DNA of 55,955 bases from Clostridia bacterium. Lineage in GTDB: Bacteria; Bacillota; Clostridia; UMGS1883; UMGS1540. The stretch's first letter is position 1; each line of letters opens with the position of its first letter. The notes below the pieces were generated by a model that was not told where the DNA came from, searched no databases, and was given only the letters and a program-made list of their open reading frames with translations. Both the position numbers and the translations under genes were made by a program. The stretch is from contig JAQXGO010000104.1 of NCBI GenBank assembly GCA_029006755.1, forward strand, positions 1 to 55,955, in the 5' to 3' direction. Positions 20,112 through 29,660 of the stretch are shown in pieces.

Positions 20112-21584
20112 TTATAGGATGGAACTTCCGCCAATGAATTCACGCAGAATAGAGGTGGGCGGAACCTTTTCATCGGTGATGGGATCGAAATAACGAATAA
20201 AGTCCAAAAGGCGCAGTACCGTTGCGTGGTGCCTTTCGCAATCGAGAGCGGAGGATAGAAGTGCCTCCGCCGGTTTCCGATATACGGCGAACTCATAGGA
20301 AAGCGCGGAGTTAAAGATAATATCCGCTTCCTCCTCGTAAGGAAAGATGTTTTGAATTTCCCCTTTTTGCACATCCGGCCACATATCGAGAGTGCCGATA
20401 GCCGGGGTGTTTCGGAAACGGCTGTCACGGATAATGCGGCGGATAAGGCGTGTGTCTGTAGGAGAAATTGGATTATATCGGTCGAAACATAGAACAGTGA
20501 GCGCACTGCAATACACCTTATAGAAGCATTGGGCGGGGATGCCGCGCGTCAGCTTCTCGTTCAGCGCATGAATTCCCTCAACCACCAGCACAGCCCCGCT
20601 TGGGAGCGAAATCGTGCGGCCCTCTGGCGCACGTTCTCCAACCGTAAAGTCAAATCGGGGCACGGTGACCGTTTCTCCGTTTATCAGGCGCAGCAAATGA
20701 TGGCTGAACAGTTCATGGTCAATAGCTTCCATGTTTTCATAATTCGGTTTTCCGTTCTCGTCCAAAGGCGTAGCAGAACGGCCGCGATAATAGTCATCAA
20801 GAGAAATAATCTGCGGTGTTATGCCAACAGCGCGCAGATGCAGCATTAAGCGATTGGCCGTGGTGGTTTTGCCGGACGAAGAAGGTCCGGAAATTAAAAT
20901 GATTTTCTTATTTAATATATCATTTTTGATTACATCCGCAATATAGGAAAGACGCTTTTCATGCATAATTTCAGAAATATTTATACACTCGGCAATTTTC
21001 CCTTCGCGAATCAGGGTATTCAAATCATACACATCTCGCACGCCGACAACATGGCTCCAGGCCCTGTAATCATTTATGGTTTGTAAAATCTTTTTGCCGC
21101 TATGAAATGGTTGCATTCTGCCGCCGTGATTGGGATGCGGATAGCGAAGGAGAAATCCTGCTTCAAACAGCACAAGTTCAAAATCGCGCAGAAATCCCGC
21201 ATGCGGAAATAATTGGCCATAAACACTGTAATACCTGCCGCTGTTTTCAAATAAGGTTACGGTATCTCGCGGAGTGCTTAAAAGCTTTTCAGCCGCCACA
21301 GGATCGCCGCAGCCTTGAAAAAGCGAAATCGCCTCTTGGATAGGTACGGTAATTGTTTTCAGTGGGAAACAGCTATGAATTAAAGTATGCATAGCATCTG
21401 TCAGCGCTTCCATATCCTTTTCGCTGGGGATATATCCTGGAATTTCGCAATACGTAGAACGATTGACAGATTGATGTACGTTCAGTGTATGACCGGGCAT
21501 CACTTGGTTCATTGCAGTAATTAAAATGAACAGTAGACTCTGGCGATAGGAACGATAGCCTTCATCCGTAGTGAATTTGTACAT
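20112..21584 (-). CDS. uridine-kinase-like nucleoside kinase with ThrRS-like N-terminal domain, TGS domain absent
   Basis: A 490-residue member of the Clostridia/Thermotoga nucleoside kinase family, which joins a threonyl-tRNA synthetase second-domain-like region to a uridine kinase. The N-terminal half (about residues 1-200) has the SAD-like region ending in DYRAWSHVVGVRDVYDLN; the kinase has P-loop LISGPSSSGKTTTANR near residue 228 and SLDDYYRGRSATPLDENGKPNYE after it. Family members I know usually begin with a TGS domain of about 60 residues; this one begins directly at YKFTTDEGYRSYRQSL, and only 13 bases separate it from hemZ, so the TGS part is missing rather than frameshifted. Start follows AAAGGGGG. 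Confidence 0.85.
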   Translation of the reverse strand: MYKFTTDEGYRSYRQSLLFILITAMNQVMPGHTLNVHQSVNRSTYCEIPGYIPSEKDMEALTDAMHTLIHSCFPLKTITVPIQEAISLFQGCGDPVAAEKLLSTPRDTVTLFENSGRYYSVYGQLFPHAGFLRDFELVLFEAGFLLRYPHPNHGGRMQPFHSGKKILQTINDYRAWSHVVGVRDVYDLNTLIREGKIAECINISEIMHEKRLSYIADVIKNDILNKKIILISGPSSSGKTTTANRLMLHLRAVGITPQIISLDDYYRGRSATPLDENGKPNYENMEAIDHELFSHHLLRLINGETVTVPRFDFTVGERAPEGRTISLPSGAVLVVEGIHALNEKLTRGIPAQCFYKVYCSALTVLCFDRYNPISPTDTRLIRRIIRDSRFRNTPAIGTLDMWPDVQKGEIQNIFPYEEEADIIFNSALSYEFAVYRKPAEALLSSALDCERHHATVLRLLDFIRYFDPITDEKVPPTSILREFIGGSSIL

Positions 21585-21597
21585 ATAAAATCCCCCT

Positions 21598-23007
21598 TTA
21601 TTTTGATGCTATTTTCAGATACTCCTCTTTTCTGCGCAAGACATGGTCAAAATTATGGACATATGCATCGTCATATTTATAATTAAAAACGCGCACCATT
21701 TTATCCGGCAGCAAAAGGCGGCTTACGCCACCGGCACCCAGCGCAAAGAGATGGGTGCAATCTGTCATCGTTACCGTATTATAAAAGCTGGAATAGCCGG
21801 GCAAAGCATAGCCTACATTTTCAAGATTGCCTACGGTCGCTTTTTGGCGATACATATAGTAAGGCAGATATCCATCCGCTGCGGCAATGCGCCGCGCATA
21901 CGAAAGCATGGCGGCGGCATCCTTGGGCTGCGGGAGTGCACCGGATTTGCGCATGGTGGATGCGCGCTTTAAATATAACGTATGTATCGTCAGGCTTTCC
22001 GGGCGAAGAGCACGGATTTCATCCAGCGTAGACTGAAACATAGGAAAGTCCTCGCCGGGCAAACCGGCAATAAGATCCGTATTTATATCGTGAAAGCCCA
22101 TTTGGCGTGCAAGCTGAAAGGCACGGAAAAAGTCCTCCCGTGTATGTCTGCGTCCGATAAGACGTAGTGTATCGTCATGCAGCGTTTGCGGGTTAATGCT
22201 GATGCGTGTGATACCATTTTGCTTTAGAACCTGCAATTTCTCTTCGATAATCGTATCAGGTCTGCCTGCCTCGACTGTCCATTCCAAGCCTTTTGGAACA
22301 GCTAGGACATGACACGTATGGGAAAGCAGTTTTTCCAAAAGCGCAGGGGAAAGGGAGGTGGGCGTGCCGCCGCCTATGTAAATTGCACGAAGGCGCAGAT
22401 TTAAATGCTGTATGATTTCTGCCGTTTTTTGAATTTCCTTGCATAATAAATTGACATACGTTTCGTGATCTATGGGCGTACCGGCGCCGGCAATAAAGGA
22501 ACAATAACTGCAGCGCGTAGGGCAGAAGGGAATCCCGATATAAACACACACCTCATCGCGCTTTGGCGTAAATTGCTTTTCATACTTGGCCACCGCCATG
22601 GCAAGCTCGATTTTTTCCTCATCGACAAGGTAAGTGTCCCGCAACAGCGCATGAATTTCCGCCTCAGACATTCCTTCTTCCATATAACAATTTATAAGCT
22701 TTGCAGGACGAACACCGGTTAAAATGCCCCAAGGAGAAGGCATATCCGAAAGAGGGGACAATGCATAATATGCACTTCTCTTAATAAGGTTTCCGCGGTC
22801 ACGCTTTGTACGGCAAAGGTCCTTTTCCATGCGTTCTGTATGGCTGATAGTTTTATCTCCCACCGTAGCAACACTTGTGACAAGAAGCATATCTTTTGTT
22901 TCGGAAAGCGTGCTTTGTAAAGAAACAGCATCATGGGAAGGAAAGAAGAGCAGAACAATTTGTTCTGCTTCGTATTGCATAGTATGGCCAATGGCTTGCA
23001 GGTTCAA
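21598..23007 (-). CDS. hemZ: coproporphyrinogen III oxidase-like radical SAM protein HemZ
   Basis: Radical SAM enzyme of the HemN/HemZ class, linked to oxygen-independent coproporphyrinogen dehydrogenation. The cluster motif FCPTRCSYCSF (CxxxCxxC) lies near residue 165, preceded by GILTGVRPAKL, a hallmark of HemZ. YIGGGTPTSL and GLPGED follow. The track extends to ATG 23100, but that portion overlaps the upstream hydrolase; GGGGGAG and the TTG at 23007, forming a TTGA overlap with the hydrolase stop, suggest the real start, giving 469 residues and translational coupling. Exact substrate cannot be fixed: no other haem genes are nearby. Confidence 0.88.
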   Translation of the reverse strand: MNLQAIGHTMQYEAEQIVLLFFPSHDAVSLQSTLSETKDMLLVTSVATVGDKTISHTERMEKDLCRTKRDRGNLIKRSAYYALSPLSDMPSPWGILTGVRPAKLINCYMEEGMSEAEIHALLRDTYLVDEEKIELAMAVAKYEKQFTPKRDEVCVYIGIPFCPTRCSYCSFIAGAGTPIDHETYVNLLCKEIQKTAEIIQHLNLRLRAIYIGGGTPTSLSPALLEKLLSHTCHVLAVPKGLEWTVEAGRPDTIIEEKLQVLKQNGITRISINPQTLHDDTLRLIGRRHTREDFFRAFQLARQMGFHDINTDLIAGLPGEDFPMFQSTLDEIRALRPESLTIHTLYLKRASTMRKSGALPQPKDAAAMLSYARRIAAADGYLPYYMYRQKATVGNLENVGYALPGYSSFYNTVTMTDCTHLFALGAGGVSRLLLPDKMVRVFNYKYDDAYVHNFDHVLRRKEEYLKIASK

Positions 23008-23606
23008 TAAATTCCACTCCCCCAAAATGAAGTAAAGGCGCCGATGGTTGTCTTGCTCTCGTGCCCCGGGTACACAATGGTTTCCGGTGCAAGCGAGCAA
23101 AGTCGTTTTACAGATGCAAGCATCGTTTCCCGGTTTTGCGGTTGAAAGTTTCCGATGCTACCATTAAAAATTGTGTCGCCGCTAAAAAGCGAATGATAAA
23201 ACTGAAAACAGCTGCTGCCGGCAGTGTGCCCTGGCGTATGCAACACTGTAAAGTGCATGGTGCCGACGCTAATAGTATCTCCATCCGAGAAGCATTTATC
23301 AGCTTTTGCGGGATCAAAGGGAAAGCCAAACCGAAGGGCAAGGCTCCCTTCTGCGGATTCAATCATACAGGCATCCAACTTGTGAATGTAAATGGGCGCT
23401 TGGGTTTGCGCATGTAAGGCTGCCGCTGCCCCCACATGGTCAAAGTGGCCATGGGTCAGCAATATCGCAGATAACGATCCGCCCAGGCGGGAAACCGCTT
23501 CCATAATGCGCCGGGGCGCCCCACCGGGATCGATCACAACGCAATCGACAGAATCGGAAAGAACATAGCAATTTGCCCCCAAAGGGGGCAGAGATAATAT
23601 TTCCAT
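23004..23606 (-). CDS. metallo-beta-lactamase-fold hydrolase (glyoxalase II-like)
   Basis: A 200-residue compact MBL-fold protein with zinc ligands THGHFDHVGA near residue 51, HTPGHTAGSSCF near 124, FSGDTIF near 140 and YPGHE near 180. These are the short hydroxyacylglutathione-hydrolase-like proteins found beside relA and dtd in many Firmicutes; the real substrate is usually unknown. The start follows AAGGAG, nine bases after the relA stop, and the stop overlaps the proposed hemZ start, so it belongs to the recJ-relA transcription unit. Confidence 0.9.
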   Translation of the reverse strand: MEILSLPPLGANCYVLSDSVDCVVIDPGGAPRRIMEAVSRLGGSLSAILLTHGHFDHVGAAAALHAQTQAPIYIHKLDACMIESAEGSLALRFGFPFDPAKADKCFSDGDTISVGTMHFTVLHTPGHTAGSSCFQFYHSLFSGDTIFNGSIGNFQPQNRETMLASVKRLCSLAPETIVYPGHESKTTIGAFTSFWGSGIY

Positions 23607-23615
23607 AAAAACTCC

Positions 23616-25790
23616 TTATTGATGCAGGCGAATGATATTGAAAACACCCGGCACGGTATACAGTCTTTTAATCACCATATTCAGTTGTTCCGCACTATTG
23701 ACTTCAACCGTGAGGTTAATAATCGCCATTTTATTCTTTTGCGAGCGCGAATTAAAGGCAGAAATGCTAAGCTTGTATTCAGTCAGGGCATTTAAAATAT
23801 CAGCAAGAAGAGTCTGCCGATCGGTAGATTCAATCTGAATATCTGATAAATACGAGCCTTTTTGGTCATCGCCCCAATAGCACTCAATCAGTCTGCCTTT
23901 ATCCTCGTCCGAGAGAGCAGAGGGCTGCACATTGACACAATCGGCACGATGCACGGATACGCCGCGGCCCTTTGTGATATATCCGACAATTGCATCGCCC
24001 GGAATCGGCATACAGCATTTGGAAACTCTGACAAGGCAATTATCAATCCCACGTACAACAATGCTGGAATTGGAACCGGGTTTTTTCAGCGGCTCCAGCG
24101 CGATTTTAATTTCCTCATCCTTTACGGCTTCCTTGTGATATTCTTTTAACCGGGTAATGATTTTGAGCGATGTAATGGTACCATAGCCTAAGGCGGCATA
24201 CATATCATCCGTGTTAGCAAAGCTATAACGGCGCAGACATTGATCCATATAAGCTTTTTTGCAAAGCTGCTCATGCGTGTAGCCTTGCCGCTTTAACTCC
24301 CTGTCCAAGAGTTCCTTGCCTTTCACAATGTTTTCCTCACGCATTTCCTTTTTGAGCCAGCTGTTAATTTTCGAACGTGCCTGATTGGTTTTACAAATCT
24401 TAAGCCAATCGCGGCTGGGACCGTGAACGGAAGCGGAGGTTAAAATCTCAACAATATCACCGGTAGCCAGTTGATAATCCAAAGGGACTATTTTGGAATT
24501 GACCTTTGCACCCATCATTTTAGAGCCAACGGCGCTATGAATGGCAAAGGCAAAGTCAATCGGCGTAGAACCGGCCGGCAGATTGATAACGTCGCCGCGA
24601 GGGGTAAAGGCAAATACTTCGTCGGTAAAAAGGTCGATTTTTAGGGTGCGCATAAATTCCTCTTCATCCGTCAAGTCCTTTTGGATTTCAAGCAGCTGGC
24701 GAATCCAGCTAAACTTCGCATCCATAGCATCCTTACCGGTTTTGCCTTCTTTATACTTCCAGTGGGCTGCAATACCATGCTCAGCCGTTCGATGCATTTC
24801 AAAGGTACGGATCTGGATTTCGCAAGGGCTGCCCTCCGGCCCCATAACCGTTGTGTGCAGTGACTGATACATGTTCGGCTTCGGCATAGCAATATAATCT
24901 TTAAATCTGCCGGGAATCGGCACATAAAGCTCATGCACCATACCAAGCACAGTATAGCAGTCGCTTACGGTATTTACAATAATGCGTACTGCAAAAAGGT
25001 CATAGATTTCGTCTATCGACTTATTCTGGGTGTACATCTTTTTATAGATGCTGTAAAAATTCTTGGCACGCCCTTCAATTTCAAAGTGAATATTCATTGC
25101 AGTCAGGCGTTCCGACAAGGCTTCTTTAATTTTTTCAATATAAGCATCGCGTTCGATACGCTTTTTGTTAATGCTTTCAACAATTTCATAATAGGCAACA
25201 GAATCAAGATGGCGCAGTGCTAAATCCTCAAGTTCCCACTTGATTTTGGAAATACCAAGGCGGTGCGCCAAAGGTGCATAGACCTCCAAGGTTTCTCGGG
25301 CCTTTATCAGGCGCTTTTCCGGCGGCATGTTTTTCAGCGTACGCATGTTGTGCAGACGGTCGGCCAGTTTAATCAGGATAACCCGGATATCCTTTGCCAT
25401 GGCAAGGAACATTTTTCGAAGACTTTCAATTTGCTGTTCGGCCTTATCGGTGAATTTAATACGGTCAAGCTTTGTTACGCCTTCCACCAAAAGCGCAATA
25501 TTTTCACTAAATTGATTTTTGATGTCCTCGTACAAAACCGGCGTATCTTCAATAATATCATGCAAAAGACCGGCCACAATGGCTTCCATGTCCATTTCCA
25601 TATCGGTCAGAATTAAGGCAACCTCTAACGGATGCGTAATATATGGTTCGCCGGATTCCCGCCGTTGTCCCTTATGCATATCGCGGGCAAAGGAAAAAGC
25701 ACGGTCCAGAAGGTCAAAATCGGGTGTTGTCTGATAGGCGGCGACGCTTTCTTTTAATTTGGCATACAATTCTTCGTAGCTTGCTTGCAT
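23616..25790 (-). CDS. relA: bifunctional (p)ppGpp synthetase/hydrolase Rel
   Basis: Stringent-response enzyme, 724 residues. The N-terminal HD hydrolase (THPLEVALIL, LLHDIIEDTP) is intact; the synthetase domain has RFKDYIAMPK at residue 295, and RFKD fits the RxKD motif of bifunctional Rel/SpoT rather than the ExDD of monofunctional RelA. A TGS domain (DEVFAFTPRGDVINLPAGSTPIDFAFAIHS) near residue 390, a zinc-finger/helical region (CCMPIPGDAIVGYITKGRGVSVHRADC) near 585 and a C-terminal ACT domain follow. Start after GAGGTGAAACC. Sits between recJ and the hydrolase, the common Firmicutes order. Confidence 0.96.
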   Translation of the reverse strand: MQASYEELYAKLKESVAAYQTTPDFDLLDRAFSFARDMHKGQRRESGEPYITHPLEVALILTDMEMDMEAIVAGLLHDIIEDTPVLYEDIKNQFSENIALLVEGVTKLDRIKFTDKAEQQIESLRKMFLAMAKDIRVILIKLADRLHNMRTLKNMPPEKRLIKARETLEVYAPLAHRLGISKIKWELEDLALRHLDSVAYYEIVESINKKRIERDAYIEKIKEALSERLTAMNIHFEIEGRAKNFYSIYKKMYTQNKSIDEIYDLFAVRIIVNTVSDCYTVLGMVHELYVPIPGRFKDYIAMPKPNMYQSLHTTVMGPEGSPCEIQIRTFEMHRTAEHGIAAHWKYKEGKTGKDAMDAKFSWIRQLLEIQKDLTDEEEFMRTLKIDLFTDEVFAFTPRGDVINLPAGSTPIDFAFAIHSAVGSKMMGAKVNSKIVPLDYQLATGDIVEILTSASVHGPSRDWLKICKTNQARSKINSWLKKEMREENIVKGKELLDRELKRQGYTHEQLCKKAYMDQCLRRYSFANTDDMYAALGYGTITSLKIITRLKEYHKEAVKDEEIKIALEPLKKPGSNSSIVVRGIDNCLVRVSKCCMPIPGDAIVGYITKGRGVSVHRADCVNVQPSALSDEDKGRLIECYWGDDQKGSYLSDIQIESTDRQTLLADILNALTEYKLSISAFNSRSQKNKMAIINLTVEVNSAEQLNMVIKRLYTVPGVFNIIRLHQ

Positions 25791-25800
25791 GGTTTCACCT

Positions 25801-27489
25801 CTATTGTTTTTTCATATCGGCAATAATGATTTGCGGCGTTCGACCACCGCCATAGGTATTTATATGCAGTTCCCCGGCTACATCTACAATATCGCCTCTT
25901 GCATAGATGCTTTTCAGTGCGCCTTGGCCAAAAAAGACGGCATCCACACTGGCACCGTTTCCCCAAAGACGTAGAAACAGATGTTTTTCATCTTTGGAAG
26001 TGCGAACACCTGTAATTGTCACCTTTTCAAGCAGAAACATGGGATAACTGTTCCCGGCGCCGAAGGGTTCTAATTTTTCTATGTCCGCAGCGATAGCAAG
26101 GAGAGATCCGGATAGCGGCAAGGGTGCATCAATAGATAAAACGGGGCACATATCTTCTTCCGATAACACCTCGTCGGCAAACGCGTTGATTTTCGCATCC
26201 AGATTAGGGATTTCAGCAGTATCCAAGGTGAGCCCGGCGGCTAAAGCATGTCCGCCAAAGCGCAGAAGTGCATCGCTGCAGGCTGACAAGGCTTCAAAAA
26301 GATTAAAGCCCGGAATGGAACGGCCGGATCCCTTTGCCGTGTCCCCATCTGTGGAAATCAGTATTGTGCTTTTATAATACTTTTCTGTTATTTTGGAGGC
26401 TATAATGCCTATAATGCCGTGATGCCAATGGTCATGCTGCAGAACAAGAACTTTTTTATGGGCATAGTCCCCGGCTTCAATCGTGGCGACAGCATCCTTA
26501 AAAATGGCATCCCCTATGGCCTTTCGTTCAGCATTCTGGGCATCTAACGCGCTGGATATTTCTATCGCTTCATGATAATTATCCGTCAGAAGCAAACGCA
26601 CAGCCGGGCTGCAATCTCCCATGCGGCCGGCAGCGTTAATGCGCGGTGCAACAGAAAACCCGATTTGATAGGCAGAAAGCGTATCCTGCGAAAGGCCGGA
26701 TACCTCGATTAAAGCAGCAATGCCTGTTGCAGGCATTTTTCGCATTTTGCGAAGACCAAGGGCAGCGATAACACGGTTTTCTCCGGTGAGCGGCACAACG
26801 TCAGCAATGGTTGCCAAGGCAGCAATATCGACATAATCCGTAACTGCCGCTTTGGCGTCTTGGCAGAGTGCGGAAATCAGTTTAAAAGCAACACCGCCGC
26901 CGGCTAAGGATTTGTAGGGATACGGGCAGTCCTGCCGGTGGGGATTGACAACGGCGATCGCTTGCGGCAATACCGAGGGGACAGAATGATGGTCGGTAAT
27001 GACTACGTCAACACCCATAGATTTTGCAAGTTCCACCTCGGCGCAGGCAGTAATGCCGGTGTCTACTGTTATAATTAAGGTGGTACCCTCTGCAGCGATT
27101 TTTTGAATGGCATCGCCGTTGAGTCCATACCCTTCCTTTTGCCTATCGGGAATATAAAAATCACATAGGGCATGCTGCTTTTGCAAATACAAAAGCAGCA
27201 TAGCAACAGAGGAAATGCCGTCAACATCATAGTCCCCATACACAGTGATTTTTTCCCCATTTTGAATGGCGGCTTGTATACGGGCACAGGCTTTATCCAT
27301 ATCCTTCATGGAAAAGGGATCGTGCAGGCCGGCAATACCGCCTGTAAGAAAGTCCGCAGCCTCTGCCGGGGCAATACCGCGGACCAGCATAATCAGCGCA
27401 AGAAGCGGGCTTACATGCAAAGTGTTGGCAAGCGCATGCGCAGTGGCTTTGTCAATGTCATTATAAAGTATATTCCATCTTTTGTTCAA
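25801..27489 (-). CDS. recJ: single-stranded-DNA-specific exonuclease RecJ
   Basis: 5'-3' ssDNA exonuclease of the RecF and mismatch repair pathways. The ORF track runs to 27798, but that extension crosses the promoter and overlaps the divergent metA; the first plausible start is TTG 27489 (GAAGGTGCTAA TTG), giving (M)NKRWNILYNDIDK, a typical RecJ beginning, and 562 residues. DHH-family motifs YGDYDVDG near residue 85, ITDHHS near 166, the DHHA1 segment SGRSIPGFN and GGHALAAGLT near 410, and a C-terminal OB-like region (KHLFLRLWGNGASVDAVFFG) are visible. First gene of the long minus-strand unit. Confidence 0.95.
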   Translation of the reverse strand: MNKRWNILYNDIDKATAHALANTLHVSPLLALIMLVRGIAPAEAADFLTGGIAGLHDPFSMKDMDKACARIQAAIQNGEKITVYGDYDVDGISSVAMLLLYLQKQHALCDFYIPDRQKEGYGLNGDAIQKIAAEGTTLIITVDTGITACAEVELAKSMGVDVVITDHHSVPSVLPQAIAVVNPHRQDCPYPYKSLAGGGVAFKLISALCQDAKAAVTDYVDIAALATIADVVPLTGENRVIAALGLRKMRKMPATGIAALIEVSGLSQDTLSAYQIGFSVAPRINAAGRMGDCSPAVRLLLTDNYHEAIEISSALDAQNAERKAIGDAIFKDAVATIEAGDYAHKKVLVLQHDHWHHGIIGIIASKITEKYYKSTILISTDGDTAKGSGRSIPGFNLFEALSACSDALLRFGGHALAAGLTLDTAEIPNLDAKINAFADEVLSEEDMCPVLSIDAPLPLSGSLLAIAADIEKLEPFGAGNSYPMFLLEKVTITGVRTSKDEKHLFLRLWGNGASVDAVFFGQGALKSIYARGDIVDVAGELHINTYGGGRTPQIIIADMKKQ

Positions 27490-27520
27490 ATTAGCACCTT
27501 CAAAATTCACATTTCTTTTT

Positions 27521-27549
27521 ATTCTACCACAAAAACGTATAAAACACAA
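27521..27549 (-). promoter_or_regulatory. recJ operon promoter
   Basis: Read on the minus strand: TTGTGT, 17 bases, TAGAAT, ending about 31 bases before the TTG start of recJ. It is back to back with the metA promoter. Confidence 0.6.
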
Positions 27550-27567
27550 TAATTTTATAGAATACTG

Positions 27568-27596
27568 TTGTAAAAAAATAAATAATCTGCTATAAT
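27568..27596 (+). promoter_or_regulatory. metA promoter
   Basis: TTGTAA, 17 bases, TATAAT, with metA starting 43 bases later after AGGAGGG. No room for an S-box or T-box riboswitch, so no methionine-sensing leader is visible. Confidence 0.75.
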
Positions 27597-27639
27597 TATT
27601 CTGTATCAAATTGGCTTGATTTGAAATAGGAGGGATAGT

Positions 27640-28566
27640 ATGCCAATACGTATACCGGATGCATTGCCCGCAGCTTCCATACTGCAAGGGGAAAATATTT
27701 TTGTTATGACGGAAAAACGGGCACAAAGCCAGGATATTCGTCCGCTCAAAATAGCTGTTTTTAATCTTATGCCCACAAAGATTGCAACGGAAACGCAACT
27801 GATACGGGCACTGAGCAACTCGCCGTTACAGGTGGATCTTGTGCTGCTGCATGCGGCTTCGCACCAATCAAAGAACACGTCAGACGAGCATCTTACATCC
27901 TTCTATCAAACTTTTCAGGATGTAAAAAACAAACGGTTTGACGGCCTGATTATTACCGGGGCACCGGTGGAGCTTCTCGCCTATGAGGAAGTAGACTACT
28001 GGGAAGAACTTTGTGAGGTGATGGAATGGTCCAAAACCCATGTAACCAGTACACTGCATATCTGCTGGGCGGCACAGGCCGGGCTTTATTATCATTATGG
28101 CGTGCCGAAATATAGCTTGGAAAAGAAAATGTTTGGGGTTTTCCCTCATAAGGTTGCGGCGCCTCGTGCCAAACTAATGTGTGGGTTTGACGATATTTTT
28201 TACGCGCCGCATTCCCGTCATACAGAAGTGCGCGCAGAGGACATAAATGCAGTACCGCAACTGGAAATTATGGCGTATTCTAAAGAAGCCGGCATTTATC
28301 TGGTTGCATCGCGTGATGGAAAAAATGTGTTTGTGACCGGCCATTCCGAGTATGATGCCGAAACGCTCCATAATGAGTATACAAGGGATTTAAGTCGCGG
28401 ACTTCCGGTAGAAGTACCCAAAAACTATTATAAAAATGATGATCCGGAAATGCGCCCGGTTGTGCAGTGGCGCGCACACTCACATCTGCTTTTTGTCAAT
28501 TGGCTGAATTATTACGTATATCAGATTACGCCGTATGATTGGGACCGGAAGGAGCATGAAGAGTGA
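27640..28566 (+). CDS. metA: homoserine O-acetyltransferase (MetA family)
   Basis: Activates homoserine for methionine synthesis. It has 308 residues. Numbering coincides with characterised MetA proteins: catalytic Cys142 (HICWAAQ), His235 and Glu237 (GHSEYD). Glu111 (TGAPVE) occupies the acyl-CoA-selecting position; family studies show Glu111 favours acetyl-CoA, whereas Gly favours succinyl-CoA, so acetyl-homoserine is the predicted product despite the usual succinyltransferase label. The start is ATG 27640 after AGGAGGG. The stop overlaps a GTG start of the next gene by four bases. Confidence 0.95.
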   Translation: MPIRIPDALPAASILQGENIFVMTEKRAQSQDIRPLKIAVFNLMPTKIATETQLIRALSNSPLQVDLVLLHAASHQSKNTSDEHLTSFYQTFQDVKNKRFDGLIITGAPVELLAYEEVDYWEELCEVMEWSKTHVTSTLHICWAAQAGLYYHYGVPKYSLEKKMFGVFPHKVAAPRAKLMCGFDDIFYAPHSRHTEVRAEDINAVPQLEIMAYSKEAGIYLVASRDGKNVFVTGHSEYDAETLHNEYTRDLSRGLPVEVPKNYYKNDDPEMRPVVQWRAHSHLLFVNWLNYYVYQITPYDWDRKEHEE

Positions 28567-29066
28567 ACATTGCACCGGAGTACATATACGGCTATGCATA
28601 TCGCCTGCTGGATCAGGTAACACCTCTTTTGCATGACTGCGGAAGGCGGTGCGGCGGTGCTTGCTGTGAGGATAGCGATAGCGGAACGGGCATGTACCTT
28701 TATCCCGGCGAAAAACGGATGTATCAACCCTTGCCGGGATGGGCACGCATCGATCGTTCCGGCTTTTTTTATCCCGGAGGGGAGGCGGATATTTTGGAAT
28801 GTGATGGCAGCTGTGATCGCTTGAAAAGGCCATTGGCCTGCCGCATCTTTCCACTTGTCCCCTACAAAAAGCAGGGAGAGAAAATGCGCATCATTTATGA
28901 CCCGCGGGCAACGGCGATGTGTCCGCTCCGGCCGCAGGAATTGACGGACAAATTTGTCCGGAATGTGACGTGTGCCATGTGCGCGGTAGAAAAGCTCAAA
29001 AGCGCGCGGCTTTTTATAGAGGCACAATCCATGCTGATTGATGCCTATGTGAAGTTTAAATTATGA
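28563..29066 (+). CDS. Cys-rich YkgJ-like putative metal/Fe-S cluster protein
   Basis: 167 residues starting at GTG 28563 within the metA stop (GTGA), so its translation is coupled to metA. It contains at least nine cysteines in [35 protein letters not shown] and CAMC. The GGxCC...C...RPxxCR pattern is that of the YkgJ/UPF0153 and flagellin-lysine-N-methylase-associated cysteine cluster families, thought to hold zinc or an Fe-S cluster. No membrane segment or signal. Function unknown; the link to methionine is only positional, because pth-mfd follow 15 bases later. Confidence 0.65.
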   Translation: MNIAPEYIYGYAYRLLDQVTPLLHDCGRRCGGACCEDSDSGTGMYLYPGEKRMYQPLPGWARIDRSGFFYPGGEADILECDGSCDRLKRPLACRIFPLVPYKKQGEKMRIIYDPRATAMCPLRPQELTDKFVRNVTCAMCAVEKLKSARLFIEAQSMLIDAYVKFKL

Positions 29067-29081
29067 TTTTGGAGTTAAAGT

Positions 29082-29660
29082 ATGTATTTAATAGCAGGAT
29101 TAGGCAATCCGGGAAAACAGTATACAGATACGCGGCACAATGTGGGGTTTAAGACCATAGACTATCTGGCAGAAAAATGGAATATTTCTGTAAAAAAGAT
29201 CCGTTTTCGGGCACTCATTGGAGAAGGCACCGCTTTAGGCGAACGAGTGATTTTAGCAAAGCCTTCTACCTTTATGAACGCAAGCGGCGAAAGCATTGGG
29301 GAAATTGTGCGATATTATAATATTCCATCGGAGAATGTTATTATAGTGCAGGACGATATTGCGTTGCCGGTCGGTCGACTTCGAATTCGAATAAATGGGA
29401 GCGATGGTGGTCATAATGGAATTAAGTCCATTTTATACCATTTGAGAACGGACAAATTCTGCCGCATCAAAATTGGTGCAGGAGCACCGGACGGCAGAAA
29501 TATGGTGCAGCATGTTTTAGGCAATTTCTCGTATGAAGATGGCGTACAGGTTACAAAATGCATTCGCGTAACGGACGAAATCATTGAAACCATACTGACA
29601 AATGGAGTAGGGGAAGCCATGAATCGTTTTAACGGATTTGGAAAGACGGAGAGCGTATGA
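29082..29660 (+). CDS. pth: peptidyl-tRNA hydrolase
   Basis: Releases tRNA from dropped-off peptidyl-tRNA. It has 192 residues starting MYLIAGLGNPGKQY. Catalytic His19 is in DTRHNVGF, with the FMNASGES and QDDIALPVGRLRIR segments and the GSDGGHNGIKSI motif, all expected for Pth. It sits immediately before mfd, with a 4-base ATGA overlap, a conserved Firmicutes gene order. Confidence 0.97.
   Translation: MYLIAGLGNPGKQYTDTRHNVGFKTIDYLAEKWNISVKKIRFRALIGEGTALGERVILAKPSTFMNASGESIGEIVRYYNIPSENVIIVQDDIALPVGRLRIRINGSDGGHNGIKSILYHLRTDKFCRIKIGAGAPDGRNMVQHVLGNFSYEDGVQVTKCIRVTDEIIETILTNGVGEAMNRFNGFGKTESV

Noticed and set aside
27490-27798. N-terminal extension of the recJ ORF to 27798
   Set aside because: It crosses both divergent promoters and the metA start, and its translation is Cys/Phe-rich without RecJ similarity.
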